Shown here piece after piece: positions 1 to 8,676 of a stretch of DNA of 64,000 bases (positions within the stretch are counted from its first letter, which is position 1; the number at the start of each line of letters is the position of its first letter). The DNA is from Phycisphaerae bacterium (GTDB lineage Bacteria > Planctomycetota > Phycisphaerae > Phycisphaerales > UBA1924), in contig JAUIES010000001.1 in the NCBI GenBank assembly GCA_030429705.1, forward strand, positions 124,001 through 188,000. The letters are read 5' to 3'. The position numbers and the translations under genes are program-made. The notes under the pieces are model-generated. The model made no database searches, was not told the origin of the DNA, and saw only the letters and a list, made by a program, of their open reading frames with translations.

Positions 1-438
1 GTCGGGGCGCCGAAGGCTTTGCAACGCATCGTGTCAAAAGGACATCGTCTTGCGTTTGATCTCGAACCGACGCAGCGGGCGCTCGCCATCGGACTCTTGA
101 CCACCTTGCTTCCCTGCGGTTGGCTCTATGCTTTCGCGGTGGCTGCAGCGGGTACGGCGAGCCCGGTTTTTGGCGGGTTGACGATGGCCGTCTTCTGGGC
201 GGGAACACTGCCGGTGATGATCTCTGTTGGCGTGGGCTTGCGTGAACTCTCCGGGCCTTTGCGTCGGTATGTGCCGTTGGTCTCGAGCCTCGTGGTCGTC
301 GTTGTCGGACTTGCGACTGTATTTGGTCGCGCGCAGTTGCCTTCGTTCGCCGGTCATACCGAGGCTGCCGTCATGCAGATCGGCCTGCCGAATGCGGTGG
401 AATCAAGCGATGCAAACCGTGCTGATGTCGAGCCATGA
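1..438 (+). CDS. DsbD_2/TauE-like integral membrane protein of the cbb3 maturation cluster (3' part)
   Basis: The reading frame is open at the window edge, so only the last 145 residues are present. It has several hydrophobic segments and a LPCGWLYA motif near residue 36, which matches the LPCGxxY hallmark of the DsbD_2 (sulfite exporter TauE/SafE, UreH-like) family. Members of this family sit next to ccoI and ccoS in many genomes and are thought to help copper delivery or assembly of cbb3 oxidase. The stop codon overlaps the ccoI start (435-438), so the two are translationally coupled. The family call is good; the substrate is unknown. Confidence 0.75.
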   Translation, partial: VGAPKALQRIVSKGHRLAFDLEPTQRALAIGLLTTLLPCGWLYAFAVAAAGTASPVFGGLTMAVFWAGTLPVMISVGVGLRELSGPLRRYVPLVSSLVVVVVGLATVFGRAQLPSFAGHTEAAVMQIGLPNAVESSDANRADVEP

Positions 439-2912
439 ATCCTCTCGTCGATCAGGCTGTTGTTGAATCAAATTCTGATTCAGCGTTGTGCGACCACTGC
501 GGGTTGGTTGTGCCAAAGGGACTGGTGCGGACCGATCAGCCTCTGCAGTTCTGCTGTCCTGGTTGTGAACTCGCGTACCGCACAATCCACGCGTGCGGGC
601 TGAGCGAGTATTACCGATTGCGGGATGCCACAACCGACGCGCGTGTGAAACCCCACCTGCGCGAGAGCCCATTTGTCGAGTTTGATGACCCTGCGTTTCA
701 TGCGATCTATGTCACGGTCGAGGACGATGGCTGTGCCACCATCGAGTTGTTACTCGAAGATGTCCATTGTGCCGCGTGTGTATGGCTGGTGGAGCGCTTG
801 CCCGCTGTCGTCGAGGGCGTGATCGAAGCGCGCCTCAATCTAGGGCGGCGGCTTGTCGTCGTCCGGTGGATGCCTGATGTGGTTGCGCTCTCGAAGATTG
901 CAGATTCCCTCAATGCGCTCGGCTATCGCCCGCACCCAGCCAAGGGTGTGAGTGCGAGGCAGACGCAGACACTTGAGAGCCGACGAATGCTCGTGCGGAT
1001 CGCAGTTGCCGGTTTTTGCGCTGGCAATGTGATGTTGTTATCGTTTGCTCTCTATGGGGGGGCGGCGACGAGTGTTGAGTCTGAGTATGGGCACCTGTTC
1101 AGGTGGCTGGCAATGGCTTTCGCAGCGGTTTCCGTGATGGGACCGGGGAGTCTGTTCTTTCGCGGGGCGAGGGCTGCACTTCGAGCCCGATCGCCGCATC
1201 TTGATCTACCGATCGCGATCGCGCTTTCGGCTGGCGGACTCTGGGGTGTCGTAAACACCGTGCGTGGATCGGGCGAGGTCTATTTCGATTCAGTGACAGC
1301 CTTGGTCTTTCTGCTCCTGGTTGGCCGATTCCTTCAGGTCAGACAACAACGAAGTGCAGCCGATGCGATCGAGTTGCTCCACGCGTTCACACCTTCTGTC
1401 GCACACTTGATCACCGACGAGGGTCATCGCGATGTGCCGGTTGAAGCGCTGCGAATCGGTGACACTTTGTCGGTCCGGGCGGGCGAGACAATTCCCGCTG
1501 ACGGACAAATCACCGACGGTCAATCTACGCTCGACAGTTCATTACTCACGGGTGAATCTGTTCCGGTCGAGACAGCGATCGGGGATCGCGTGGCGGCAGG
1601 TGCTGTGAATGTGACAGCGCCGATCGAGATGGTCGTCGAAGCGACCGGTTCGGAAACGCGAGTCGGCCGACTGATGGAATTGGTCGCAAACGCAACGGAT
1701 CGCCGAGCACCGTTGATTTCACTCGCCAACCGAATCGCGGGCGTGTTTACGGTGGTGGTCGTGGTGCTCGCGATCGTGTGCTTTTTCGTCTCACTGCGAC
1801 ACGGCGTAGAAGTTGCTGGAGAACGGTCGATTGCGCTCATGATTGTGTGCTGTCCTTGTGCGCTCGGACTTGCGACACCTTTGGCGATGACGGCAGCGAT
1901 CGGACGAGCGGCTCGACGCGGGATCATGATCAAGAGTTCAGACGCGATTGAACAACTTGCACACGCGGGCGAGATGGTGCTCGACAAGACCGGGACAGTT
2001 ACGACCGGCCGTTTTACCGTCGTTAAAGTTGTCGGTGACCCTGCTGCTGTCACCCTCGCGGCTGCTCTTGAGCGGCATACAAGCCATCCGATTGCCACCG
2101 CGATCACCGAGTCGGCGGGCGAGTCCGATGGGGACGACGCGATTGATAATTTTGAACAGATCCCGGGCCAGGGCGTGCGAGGAACGGTGCGTGGACGCTC
2201 GGTCGTTGTCGCATCACCGGACTATCTACGCGAGCAGGGCGTCGCTGTCGGTCTTGACATGTCCAAAGCGATAGAGAACGCCATCGAGCAGGCGCGAACA
2301 CCGGTCGCGGTCACCGTTGACGGCGAAGTGGCAGCGGTTTTGCTGCTCGCCGATGAGCCTCGGTCAGATAGCAGGCGGTGTGTCGAACGACTTCGCCAGC
2401 GCGGATGGACGGTCTCGCTTCTCTCTGGCGATGATGCGAGTGTGACGCGCCGTGTGGCTGAGGCGATTGGTATCGATGCGTCAAATGCTACCGGGCGGGC
2501 ATCTCCCGAAGCGAAACTGGCAATCATTGAAGGCATGGACGGGCGTTGCGTGATGGTCGGAGACGGGGTCAACGATGCGGCAGCACTGGCAGCTGCCGAT
2601 GTGGGGATAGCCGTACACGGGGGCGCAGAAGCAAGTCTTGCGGCTGCCGATGTCTATCTCAACCACGCGGGCCTGTCGCCAGTTCTTGATGTTCTTGATC
2701 TGGCGTGCAGCACGCGGCGCGTGATCTTGACCTGCCTGGGTGTGTCGTTGACCTACAATGCAATTGCTGCGACACTGGCATGTATGGGATTCATCGGGCC
2801 GATCGCGGCTGCGATTCTCATGCCGGCAAGTTCGGTTGTGGTGCTCGCGATTGCGTCGCAGGCTGGCGCTTTGGGTGTGCGTGATAAATTCCCAGATTCG
2901 GTACACACATGA
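435..2912 (+). CDS. ccoI: Copper-translocating P1B-type ATPase, cbb3 oxidase maturation (CcoI/FixI)
   Basis: 825-residue heavy-metal P-type ATPase that exports copper for assembly of cbb3-type cytochrome oxidase. The N-terminus carries a cysteine-rich metal domain typical of CcoI (CDHC at 19-22, CCPGC at 40-44), then an HMA domain with CAAC at 112-115. Next come the TGES actuator motif (about 372), the membrane CPC copper motif (about 475), the DKTGT phosphorylation site (about 517), a SHP motif, and GDGVNDA near 709. Length and order fit CcoI/FixI rather than CopA. It overlaps both neighbours by 4 bases (ATGA type), and ccoS follows directly, which supports the assignment. Confidence 0.93.
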   Translation: MNPLVDQAVVESNSDSALCDHCGLVVPKGLVRTDQPLQFCCPGCELAYRTIHACGLSEYYRLRDATTDARVKPHLRESPFVEFDDPAFHAIYVTVEDDGCATIELLLEDVHCAACVWLVERLPAVVEGVIEARLNLGRRLVVVRWMPDVVALSKIADSLNALGYRPHPAKGVSARQTQTLESRRMLVRIAVAGFCAGNVMLLSFALYGGAATSVESEYGHLFRWLAMAFAAVSVMGPGSLFFRGARAALRARSPHLDLPIAIALSAGGLWGVVNTVRGSGEVYFDSVTALVFLLLVGRFLQVRQQRSAADAIELLHAFTPSVAHLITDEGHRDVPVEALRIGDTLSVRAGETIPADGQITDGQSTLDSSLLTGESVPVETAIGDRVAAGAVNVTAPIEMVVEATGSETRVGRLMELVANATDRRAPLISLANRIAGVFTVVVVVLAIVCFFVSLRHGVEVAGERSIALMIVCCPCALGLATPLAMTAAIGRAARRGIMIKSSDAIEQLAHAGEMVLDKTGTVTTGRFTVVKVVGDPAAVTLAAALERHTSHPIATAITESAGESDGDDAIDNFEQIPGQGVRGTVRGRSVVVASPDYLREQGVAVGLDMSKAIENAIEQARTPVAVTVDGEVAAVLLLADEPRSDSRRCVERLRQRGWTVSLLSGDDASVTRRVAEAIGIDASNATGRASPEAKLAIIEGMDGRCVMVGDGVNDAAALAAADVGIAVHGGAEASLAAADVYLNHAGLSPVLDVLDLACSTRRVILTCLGVSLTYNAIAATLACMGFIGPIAAAILMPASSVVVLAIASQAGALGVRDKFPDSVHT

Positions 2913-3079
2913 ACATCCTCTACTTGCTCATTCCGATTGCCTTACTTCTAGGAATCACTTTCTTGATCGCGTTCTTATGGACGATTCGGCGCGGACAGTT
3001 TGACGATCTGGATACCCCACCACTTCGCATGTTGTTTGATGACGAGCCTGACCCGGTGCAACGCGAATCAAACAAATAG
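2909..3079 (+). CDS. ccoS: Cbb3-type cytochrome oxidase assembly protein CcoS
   Basis: 56-residue protein that overlaps the ccoI stop by 4 bases. It begins MNILYLLIPIALLLG, a single transmembrane helix, followed by FLWTIRRGQFDDLDTP. The W-x-x-R-x-GQFDDL(D/E)xP segment is the CcoS signature. CcoS is needed for cofactor incorporation into the cbb3 oxidase. It is the last gene of this cluster; hrpA ends convergently 22 bases downstream. Confidence 0.9.
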   Translation: MNILYLLIPIALLLGITFLIAFLWTIRRGQFDDLDTPPLRMLFDDEPDPVQRESNK

Positions 3080-3101
3080 GGTGCTCCATTCTTCAACTGC
3101 G

Positions 3102-6100
3102 TCATGAGCGGACGCGTTGCCATCGTTGCTCGAGCCGCTTATCTGACACAGACTCGACTGTACCGAGTTCCTGCGCAAACAACGAGACGCGATATTCCTC
3201 GATGAGCCAACGGAAGTCGTCGAGATGCGCGTCTTCAACACCTTCGCTGTCGTGTTTCTGCTGTCGGTCTGAACACAACTCCTGCCACTTCGCTACGGCC
3301 TTGGCAAGTTCCAGGTCGCGCTTGGGTCCCCATTGGCGAAGTCGCTCAAGTCGTCGATCAATCGCACGGAGATATCTCGGGTAGTGTTCGAGCCGTTGGT
3401 ACGGAATCTCGGCAAGAAATCGAGGGGGGACCAGCCGACCAAGGTGGGCCCGGACATCGTTTACATTAATCGCCCACGCAGCGGGCGGCTGATCGCTCAG
3501 GACGACCGCGAGTTTGTGGTATCGTTCGAGCGTCTTGCCGACGAGCAGGCACACGCGTTCGACGGTTGGTCGCAGTTGATTCCACCCACGGTCGAGCCTC
3601 GCTACAAATGCTTCTCTTTCTCGAATATTGTCGTCATCGCCGATGAATACACGGTCCGCGACAAGCAGCAACAGGTCGCGTTTGAGTTCGTCGATCGGGC
3701 CGAGCGGGGCGTACCACAACATCATCTGGTCGATGTTGGGCAGGTTCCGCGCGTGGTACTTGAACTCTTCACGGAGATGCCGAACATAGAGCCTTGCGAG
3801 CCCGGCACGAAAGCAGCGTCGGGCCTCGGCGCGTGAACTGAGGACACGCAGCGTGACAGTTTTGCCCTGATCGATCAGAGATGGGTAGCCGTGAAGCGTA
3901 AAACTGCCTCGCTGAATCTCGACTTCCTCTGGCAACGAGCCAAAATCCCAATCAGTGAGATCATCACGGTCGAGATCGTCACTGCTCGCATGGGCGTAAC
4001 TGTCCGCGATCTGTTGACTCAGTTGTGCGCGCAGTTCGCCGAGGTCTCGTCCGGCTGCGAGTTCGGCACCGGACGCATCGACAATCTGATAGCGCATCCA
4101 GAGGTGTCGATCGATCTCATCAGGCTTGAATGCTTCTCTCGGAATATCGATGCCGGCTTTTTTGCTGAGTTCGATCGCGAGTACATCGACGATCGGCCGC
4201 GTACCAAGTTCTATCGAAGACGCAAGTTCACGGGCACAGGCATTCGCGTCGAAGTTTCGGCGATAGGTCTTGGGCAGCGTGCGGATCAGCGCAGCAATCT
4301 TATCTTCGATCATGCCGGGAACAAGCCAGTCCATTCGGGCGCGGTCGACCTGCCCGAGGAACTCGATCGGAACACTGACCGTCACACCATCGTCGTCAGC
4401 ACCGGGTTCGTGTCGATATTCGAGCGGCAGTTCGATACCTTCGATGCCGAAACGACTCGGGAATCTCATTTCATCGACAGATTCTGGGAGTTGCAAGACC
4501 AGGTCCGAAGTGGACATGTACAGCGTCCGCGGGTTTTTGCGCTGCGCGCGGCGAAGCCACTTCTCAAAGGCTCTCGTACTGTGAATGTCATCCGGCAGGC
4601 TCGCGTCGTAGAAACTGAACCGAGCCTGCGTATCAGCAAGGAGATCATCACGGCGGGCTTTGGCCTCGATCGCTGTGACCTGCTCTGCAAGTGCCCGATT
4701 GTGCGCCAGGCAGGGGGGGTCTATGTTGATGGCCCCGGCGACCAAGCCCTCGTGAATGAAAATCTCACGGGATTTGACGGGATCGACCGGACCGAACGGT
4801 GCCGCCCGTTGTGCAGCAATCTCGAGCCCGAGGAGCAACACCCGCTCGCGGGCCATGACGGTTTGTCGACGCTCGTCCCAGAATGGATCGGCGTAAGTGC
4901 GTTTGATGAGGTGGGCCCCTGCTTCTTCGACCCATTTAGGTTCTACAGCAGCGACGCATCGAGCGTACCTTTTCGTTGTGCGAACGATTTCGGCAGCCAT
5001 CACCCACTTCGGCTTGTCTTTGAAAAGCGTTGAACCGGGAAATATGTGAAACTCGCCGGAATGTGTGCCTTCGTACGCGAACTTGTCTTTGCGCCGGCCG
5101 ACATTGGCGATGAGCCCGGTCAGCAGGGCGCGATGAATCGCATCGTGATCGGCTTCCTTGGGCTTGATTCGGAGACCGAGTTCGATGGCAAGTTCGCGGA
5201 GTTGGTTGAGCACATCACGCCATTCGCGCATGCGGGTGGCGCTGAGAAAATTCTGCTGCAGTGCTTTTTTCAGTTTGGATCGTGACAGCTTGCGATCGAG
5301 ATTGTGGTAGAAATGCCACAAGTTGAGGTAAGACAGGAAGTCTGACTCAGGATGCGTGAACTCCTGATGCGCAGCATCAGCAGCATCTCGATGGTCCATC
5401 GGTCGATCGCGAGGATCCTGGATCGACAACGCAGCTGCAATGATGAGTACATCGTTGACACAATCTTCATCTGCTGCCGCCAACACCATTCGACCGATCT
5501 GCGGATCGATTGGCAACATTGCGAGTTTTCGACCAGTCTCGGTGAGGTTGCGATCTTCATCGATCGCGCCGAGTTGAAACAGTGTTTCGTAGCCATCGCG
5601 AATGAGCCTCGAATCGGGCGGCTCGATGAACGGGAAGTCCTCAGGACGACCAAGGTCGAGTGCCTTCATCTGCAGAACGACACTCGCAAGATTGGTACGC
5701 AAGACCTCGGGCGGCGTAAACGCTTCACGCTTGCGAGCGTCATCTGCGTCGTACAGGCGAATACAAATGCCAGGAGCGACGCGGCCGCATCGACCGGCGC
5801 GTTGGTCAGCGGACGCTCGGGAGATCGGCTCGATCTGAAGTCCCTGCACGCGCGTTCGAGCGCTATATCGCTTGATCCTGGCTTCACCCGGATCGATGAC
5901 ATAGCGTATACCGGGCACTGTCAGTGATGTTTCGGCGACATTGGTTGCAATCACCACCCGCCGACCGGGGTGGGGCTTGAACACGCGTTGCTGTTCGGCA
6001 GGCGACAGGCGTGCGTAGAGGGGGAGGATCTCGATCCCGCGTTGTGCCGCCCCACTTTCACGCAGCGCTCGTGCGGTCTGGCGTATTTCGCGTTCGCCGC

Positions 6101-7010
6101 TCATGAACACGAGCACATCGCCCGGTCCTTCATTGCACAGTTCGTCAAGAGCATCGAGAACACCCGTGATCTGGTCAGCGTCGTTGCCAGCGAACGCAGT
6201 CTCAGATCGCCCCCCCACGAGTGGACGATGGCGTATCTCCACGGGGTACGATCGGCCGGATACTTCGATGATCGGCGCGTTGCGAAAATGCTTGCTGAAC
6301 CGCTCTGCATCGATTGTGGCGGAAGTGATGATCAGTTTGAGATCACGCCGTTTGGGGAGGATGCGATGAAGGTACCCGAGCAGGAAATCAATGTTCAGGC
6401 TGCGCTCATGGGCTTCGTCGATGATAATGGTGTCGTACGCGTGAAGCCCTCGATCACGCTGCGTTTCGCTCAGAAGCATGCCATCGGTCATGAGTTTGAT
6501 AGATGTCTCGGGCGTAGTCTGATCGCTGAAACGAACTTTGCATCCGACCGGACCACCGAACGGCACGCCGAGTTCTTCAGCGATGCGGGTCGCGACCGCG
6601 CGGGCAGCGATGCGTCTGGGCTGGGTATGCCCGATCATCCCCGCTGCACCTCGTCCCAGTTCGCGGCACATCTTCGGTATCTGCGTGGTCTTGCCCGAGC
6701 CGGTTTCGCCGCAGATCACGACGACCTGATGATCGCGGATGGTGGTCAGGATTTCTTCACGCCGCTGAGAGACCGGAAGGTCAGCTGGATACTTTGGTTC
6801 AGCGATCGACGCGGCTCGATTGCATCGGCATTGAATGGAGTCGTTGAGTTGCTGCTCGATTGACCGAGCGATCTTGGGAGGAATCGGCGAACCGGGGTTT
6901 CTGCGCTCGAGCCCGCGTAGTCTTCGCCGAATAACCATCGCGTCAACGATCGTGCATGCATCGAGTCGTGCTCTGATCTGATCGGGTGTTGGCGTGGTCT
7001 GTTGAGGCAT
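3102..7010 (-). CDS. hrpA: ATP-dependent RNA helicase HrpA
   Basis: 1302-residue DEAH-box helicase, the usual length for bacterial HrpA. Walker A GETGSGKTT lies near residue 101 and DEAH (IIIDEAHERS) near 198. SAT and QRAGRCGR motifs follow, then the HA2/OB-fold region, and a long C-terminal DUF3418-type region ending in LEQRWQRVRS. HrpA acts on mRNA and, in E. coli, resolves stalled ribosomes. It is single-copy here and is not in an obvious operon; the next upstream transcription unit runs the other way. The long antisense reading frames inside it are not separate genes. Confidence 0.95.
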   Translation of the reverse strand: MPQQTTPTPDQIRARLDACTIVDAMVIRRRLRGLERRNPGSPIPPKIARSIEQQLNDSIQCRCNRAASIAEPKYPADLPVSQRREEILTTIRDHQVVVICGETGSGKTTQIPKMCRELGRGAAGMIGHTQPRRIAARAVATRIAEELGVPFGGPVGCKVRFSDQTTPETSIKLMTDGMLLSETQRDRGLHAYDTIIIDEAHERSLNIDFLLGYLHRILPKRRDLKLIITSATIDAERFSKHFRNAPIIEVSGRSYPVEIRHRPLVGGRSETAFAGNDADQITGVLDALDELCNEGPGDVLVFMSGEREIRQTARALRESGAAQRGIEILPLYARLSPAEQQRVFKPHPGRRVVIATNVAETSLTVPGIRYVIDPGEARIKRYSARTRVQGLQIEPISRASADQRAGRCGRVAPGICIRLYDADDARKREAFTPPEVLRTNLASVVLQMKALDLGRPEDFPFIEPPDSRLIRDGYETLFQLGAIDEDRNLTETGRKLAMLPIDPQIGRMVLAAADEDCVNDVLIIAAALSIQDPRDRPMDHRDAADAAHQEFTHPESDFLSYLNLWHFYHNLDRKLSRSKLKKALQQNFLSATRMREWRDVLNQLRELAIELGLRIKPKEADHDAIHRALLTGLIANVGRRKDKFAYEGTHSGEFHIFPGSTLFKDKPKWVMAAEIVRTTKRYARCVAAVEPKWVEEAGAHLIKRTYADPFWDERRQTVMARERVLLLGLEIAAQRAAPFGPVDPVKSREIFIHEGLVAGAINIDPPCLAHNRALAEQVTAIEAKARRDDLLADTQARFSFYDASLPDDIHSTRAFEKWLRRAQRKNPRTLYMSTSDLVLQLPESVDEMRFPSRFGIEGIELPLEYRHEPGADDDGVTVSVPIEFLGQVDRARMDWLVPGMIEDKIAALIRTLPKTYRRNFDANACARELASSIELGTRPIVDVLAIELSKKAGIDIPREAFKPDEIDRHLWMRYQIVDASGAELAAGRDLGELRAQLSQQIADSYAHASSDDLDRDDLTDWDFGSLPEEVEIQRGSFTLHGYPSLIDQGKTVTLRVLSSRAEARRCFRAGLARLYVRHLREEFKYHARNLPNIDQMMLWYAPLGPIDELKRDLLLLVADRVFIGDDDNIREREAFVARLDRGWNQLRPTVERVCLLVGKTLERYHKLAVVLSDQPPAAWAINVNDVRAHLGRLVPPRFLAEIPYQRLEHYPRYLRAIDRRLERLRQWGPKRDLELAKAVAKWQELCSDRQQKHDSEGVEDAHLDDFRWLIEEYRVSLFAQELGTVESVSDKRLEQRWQRVRS

Positions 7011-7059
7011 GGATGAAAAAAAACTGTGGATTGCGGGAATGATCTGAGAATAGACTGAC

Positions 7060-7087
7060 TTGATTATGATGACTGACCATGTATCAT
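7060..7087 (+). promoter_or_regulatory. Sigma-70-like promoter for a leader RNA
   Basis: TTGATT at 7060-7065 and TATCAT at 7082-7087 are separated by 16 bases, close to the TTGACA/TATAAT consensus. Transcription would start near 7094. It lies in the divergent gap between hrpA and the aspartokinase-like gene and would produce a non-coding leader of about 265 nt ending at the terminator at 7327-7359. This is an inference from sequence only. Confidence 0.4.
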
Positions 7088-7093
7088 CGTTTC

Positions 7094-7359
7094 GATGCGG
7101 GAACCGAGTCGCACACGCGTGCGAACAAACGAACCGTTGAGAATATGCGATAGAACGGGCTTGAACGCCCCGAAGCGTTGTTTCAGAGTAGACAGATGAT
7201 TTTCACCCACAACCAACTCATGTGCATGACACCGCGACATACCCATCTTATTGGGCGCGGTTGGCCTGTGATTTGGCTGAGGATACAGAGCGTATAGAAG
7301 CGTTCGGACTTCAGAAGAATTGGCAGGCCACCGCACAACGCGGTGGCTTGTTTCGTTTT
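7094..7359 (+). ncRNA. Putative structured leader or small RNA ahead of the aspartokinase-like gene
   Basis: The 7011-7416 gap has no convincing protein; an extended reading frame does run through it to 7222. It contains consecutive pairings. ACCGCG 7231-7236 pairs with CGCGGT 7256-7261, with CCCA/TGGG inside. TGGCCTG 7262-7268 pairs perfectly with CAGGCCA 7324-7330. GCCACCGC 7327-7334 pairs with GCGGTGGC 7340-7347 and is followed by a T-rich tail. The second and third stems share bases 7327-7330, so they exclude each other, as antiterminator and terminator do in riboswitch or attenuator leaders. I did not recognise a known riboswitch class. An independent small RNA is also possible. Confidence 0.45.
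7327..7359 (+). terminator. Intrinsic terminator inside the leader
   Basis: An 8-bp GC-rich stem (GCCACCGC/GCGGTGGC) with a 5-base loop is followed by TTGTTTCGTTTT. It lies 58 bases before the chosen start of the downstream gene and reads in the same direction, so it would terminate before the gene unless prevented. Confidence 0.65.
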
Positions 7360-7416
7360 GGAATCTTTAAGTTTTGTGGATTGGTGAAGCCGCACCTGAG
7401 TCGGCTGGAGCATCTC

Positions 7417-8229
7417 ATGCGATATGGAAACACCATAATTCTGGCACTCAATGGCTCGGTCTTTGATGAAGCGGCTTCAGTGATCAGGCAGTACCTCAGC
7501 GCAGGCCTGCGCGTCCTTGCCGTGGTCGGACCGTCTGAAAATGAAAGCAGACTTGCGCTGGCACGCGCCAACGCATTGCCCGCAACGACTGATGCTCATG
7601 TTCTCGCTTGGGTGCGGACTGAGCCGGCGCGGATCGCAGCGGATCAGGTTCGAGCGAAACTTGGCTTGTCAGCCGATGATTCGAGTGATGATTCTCCCGG
7701 AAGAGTCGTACCAATCGTGCGTGGAGCGATTCTCGATGCGGAGGGACGATCAATCAGTTTGCGAGCAGCCGAAGAGGCGTGGAAAGAGTCGAATGTGATT
7801 GTTATCCCGGCGGGGGTTGCACTGACCGAAGATCGGCGGCCCGCTATTCTGGGCGACGGATCAGCGTTCGCGACAGCCCTGTTTGTGGGCCAACGACTGG
7901 CGTTTCCCGTGCGCTCGATACGCCAGCAAGACAGGCTGACTTCCTGGGGCGGCGAGCGTGTGATTGCATTTGACCGAGCATTGGCACGCAAGTTGTCTCA
8001 TTCAGATCGACGAGCGGTTCTATTTGCGAGAAAGCACAATGTTCGGTTCGAGATAGCCAGCCTCGATCGTCGACAAGTGATTGTGGGTGACGACGGTGGC
8101 GACAATGAGGTACTCGCCCACGACGAGCCGATGGTTCACAGCCGCATTGGCAGGGTGCCATTGGACACGCGTCTTGAATCCGCTGAGGGGGATTGTCAGG
8201 TTGAGATGGTTCATCAACGATCTGCCTGA
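7417..8229 (+). CDS. Degenerate aspartokinase-like (amino-acid kinase fold) protein
   Basis: 270 residues from the ATG at 7417, chosen because GGAG lies 7-10 bases upstream and because the kinase-like sequence starts here. The extended frame from 7222 runs through a terminator. The layout follows aspartate kinase. A start resembling IVxKFGGxSV is seen as IILALNGSVF. VVIVPG-type text reads VIVIPAGVALTEDRRPA, then GDGSAFATALFVGQRL stands where GRGGSDxTAxxLAxAL is expected. A segment like GAKVLHPRAVxxAxxxxI reads SHSDRRAVLFARKHNVRF. The catalytic Lys of KFGG and the GGSD Asp are missing, so activity is doubtful. No ACT domains are present. The homology is my reading and is not proven. Confidence 0.45.
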   Translation: MRYGNTIILALNGSVFDEAASVIRQYLSAGLRVLAVVGPSENESRLALARANALPATTDAHVLAWVRTEPARIAADQVRAKLGLSADDSSDDSPGRVVPIVRGAILDAEGRSISLRAAEEAWKESNVIVIPAGVALTEDRRPAILGDGSAFATALFVGQRLAFPVRSIRQQDRLTSWGGERVIAFDRALARKLSHSDRRAVLFARKHNVRFEIASLDRRQVIVGDDGGDNEVLAHDEPMVHSRIGRVPLDTRLESAEGDCQVEMVHQRSA

Positions 8230-8279
8230 GGAATCGACCTGGACGAGTCGCTAGAGTGACAGTCATGGAGATTCTGAAC

Positions 8280-8657
8280 ATGCAATCATCTGATCAGACG
8301 GGCATCGTGAATCTGGCTGCAAAGTTGGAGTTGTTTGATGCGTTGTGGACGCCGAAAATCGTGGGTGCGTTGAACGGTCAACAGGTGAAACTGGCGAAAC
8401 TCAAGGGAGAACTCACCTGGCACACGCACGAAGATGAGGACGAGTTGTTCCTCGTTCTCGAAGGCTCTTTGACGATCGAAATGCGCGATCGAGCGGTTCA
8501 CCTCAGCCGTGGCGATATGTTTATTGTGCAGCGCGGTGTGGCGCACAATCCTGTGTCAAAAGATGGCGCTTCGGTGTTGCTGTTTGAACCTGCAGCGACG
8601 CGTCACACTGGAGAGGTGATGTGTGATCGAACCGTGACGGATCAAGAATGGATCTAA
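8280..8657 (+). CDS. Small cupin-domain protein
   Basis: 125 residues from the ATG at 8280, which has GGAG 9 bases upstream; a GTG at 8256 is an alternative. It is a single cupin barrel. WHTHEDEDELFLVLEG is cupin motif 1 with HxH and a Glu metal-ligand pattern, and RGDMFIVQRGVAHNPV is motif 2 with a His. The sequence VNLxxKxxLFDxxWxPKIV at the start is typical of a common family of single-domain cupins of unknown substrate. Convergent with the flavin oxidoreductase gene, 19 bases apart. Confidence 0.8.
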   Translation: MQSSDQTGIVNLAAKLELFDALWTPKIVGALNGQQVKLAKLKGELTWHTHEDEDELFLVLEGSLTIEMRDRAVHLSRGDMFIVQRGVAHNPVSKDGASVLLFEPAATRHTGEVMCDRTVTDQEWI

Positions 8658-8676
8658 GGTCATTTGCGTAAGCCGA

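Noticed and set aside
3891-5033. 380-residue plus-strand reading frame antisense to hrpA
   Set aside because: It lies wholly within the well-supported hrpA frame, has no family similarity and no ribosome-binding site; GC-rich codon bias commonly opens the opposite strand.
7222-7416. N-terminal extension of the aspartokinase-like gene from the ATG at 7222
   Set aside because: It would translate through a strong terminator hairpin and lacks similarity to the kinase start, whereas the ATG at 7417 has a good ribosome-binding site.
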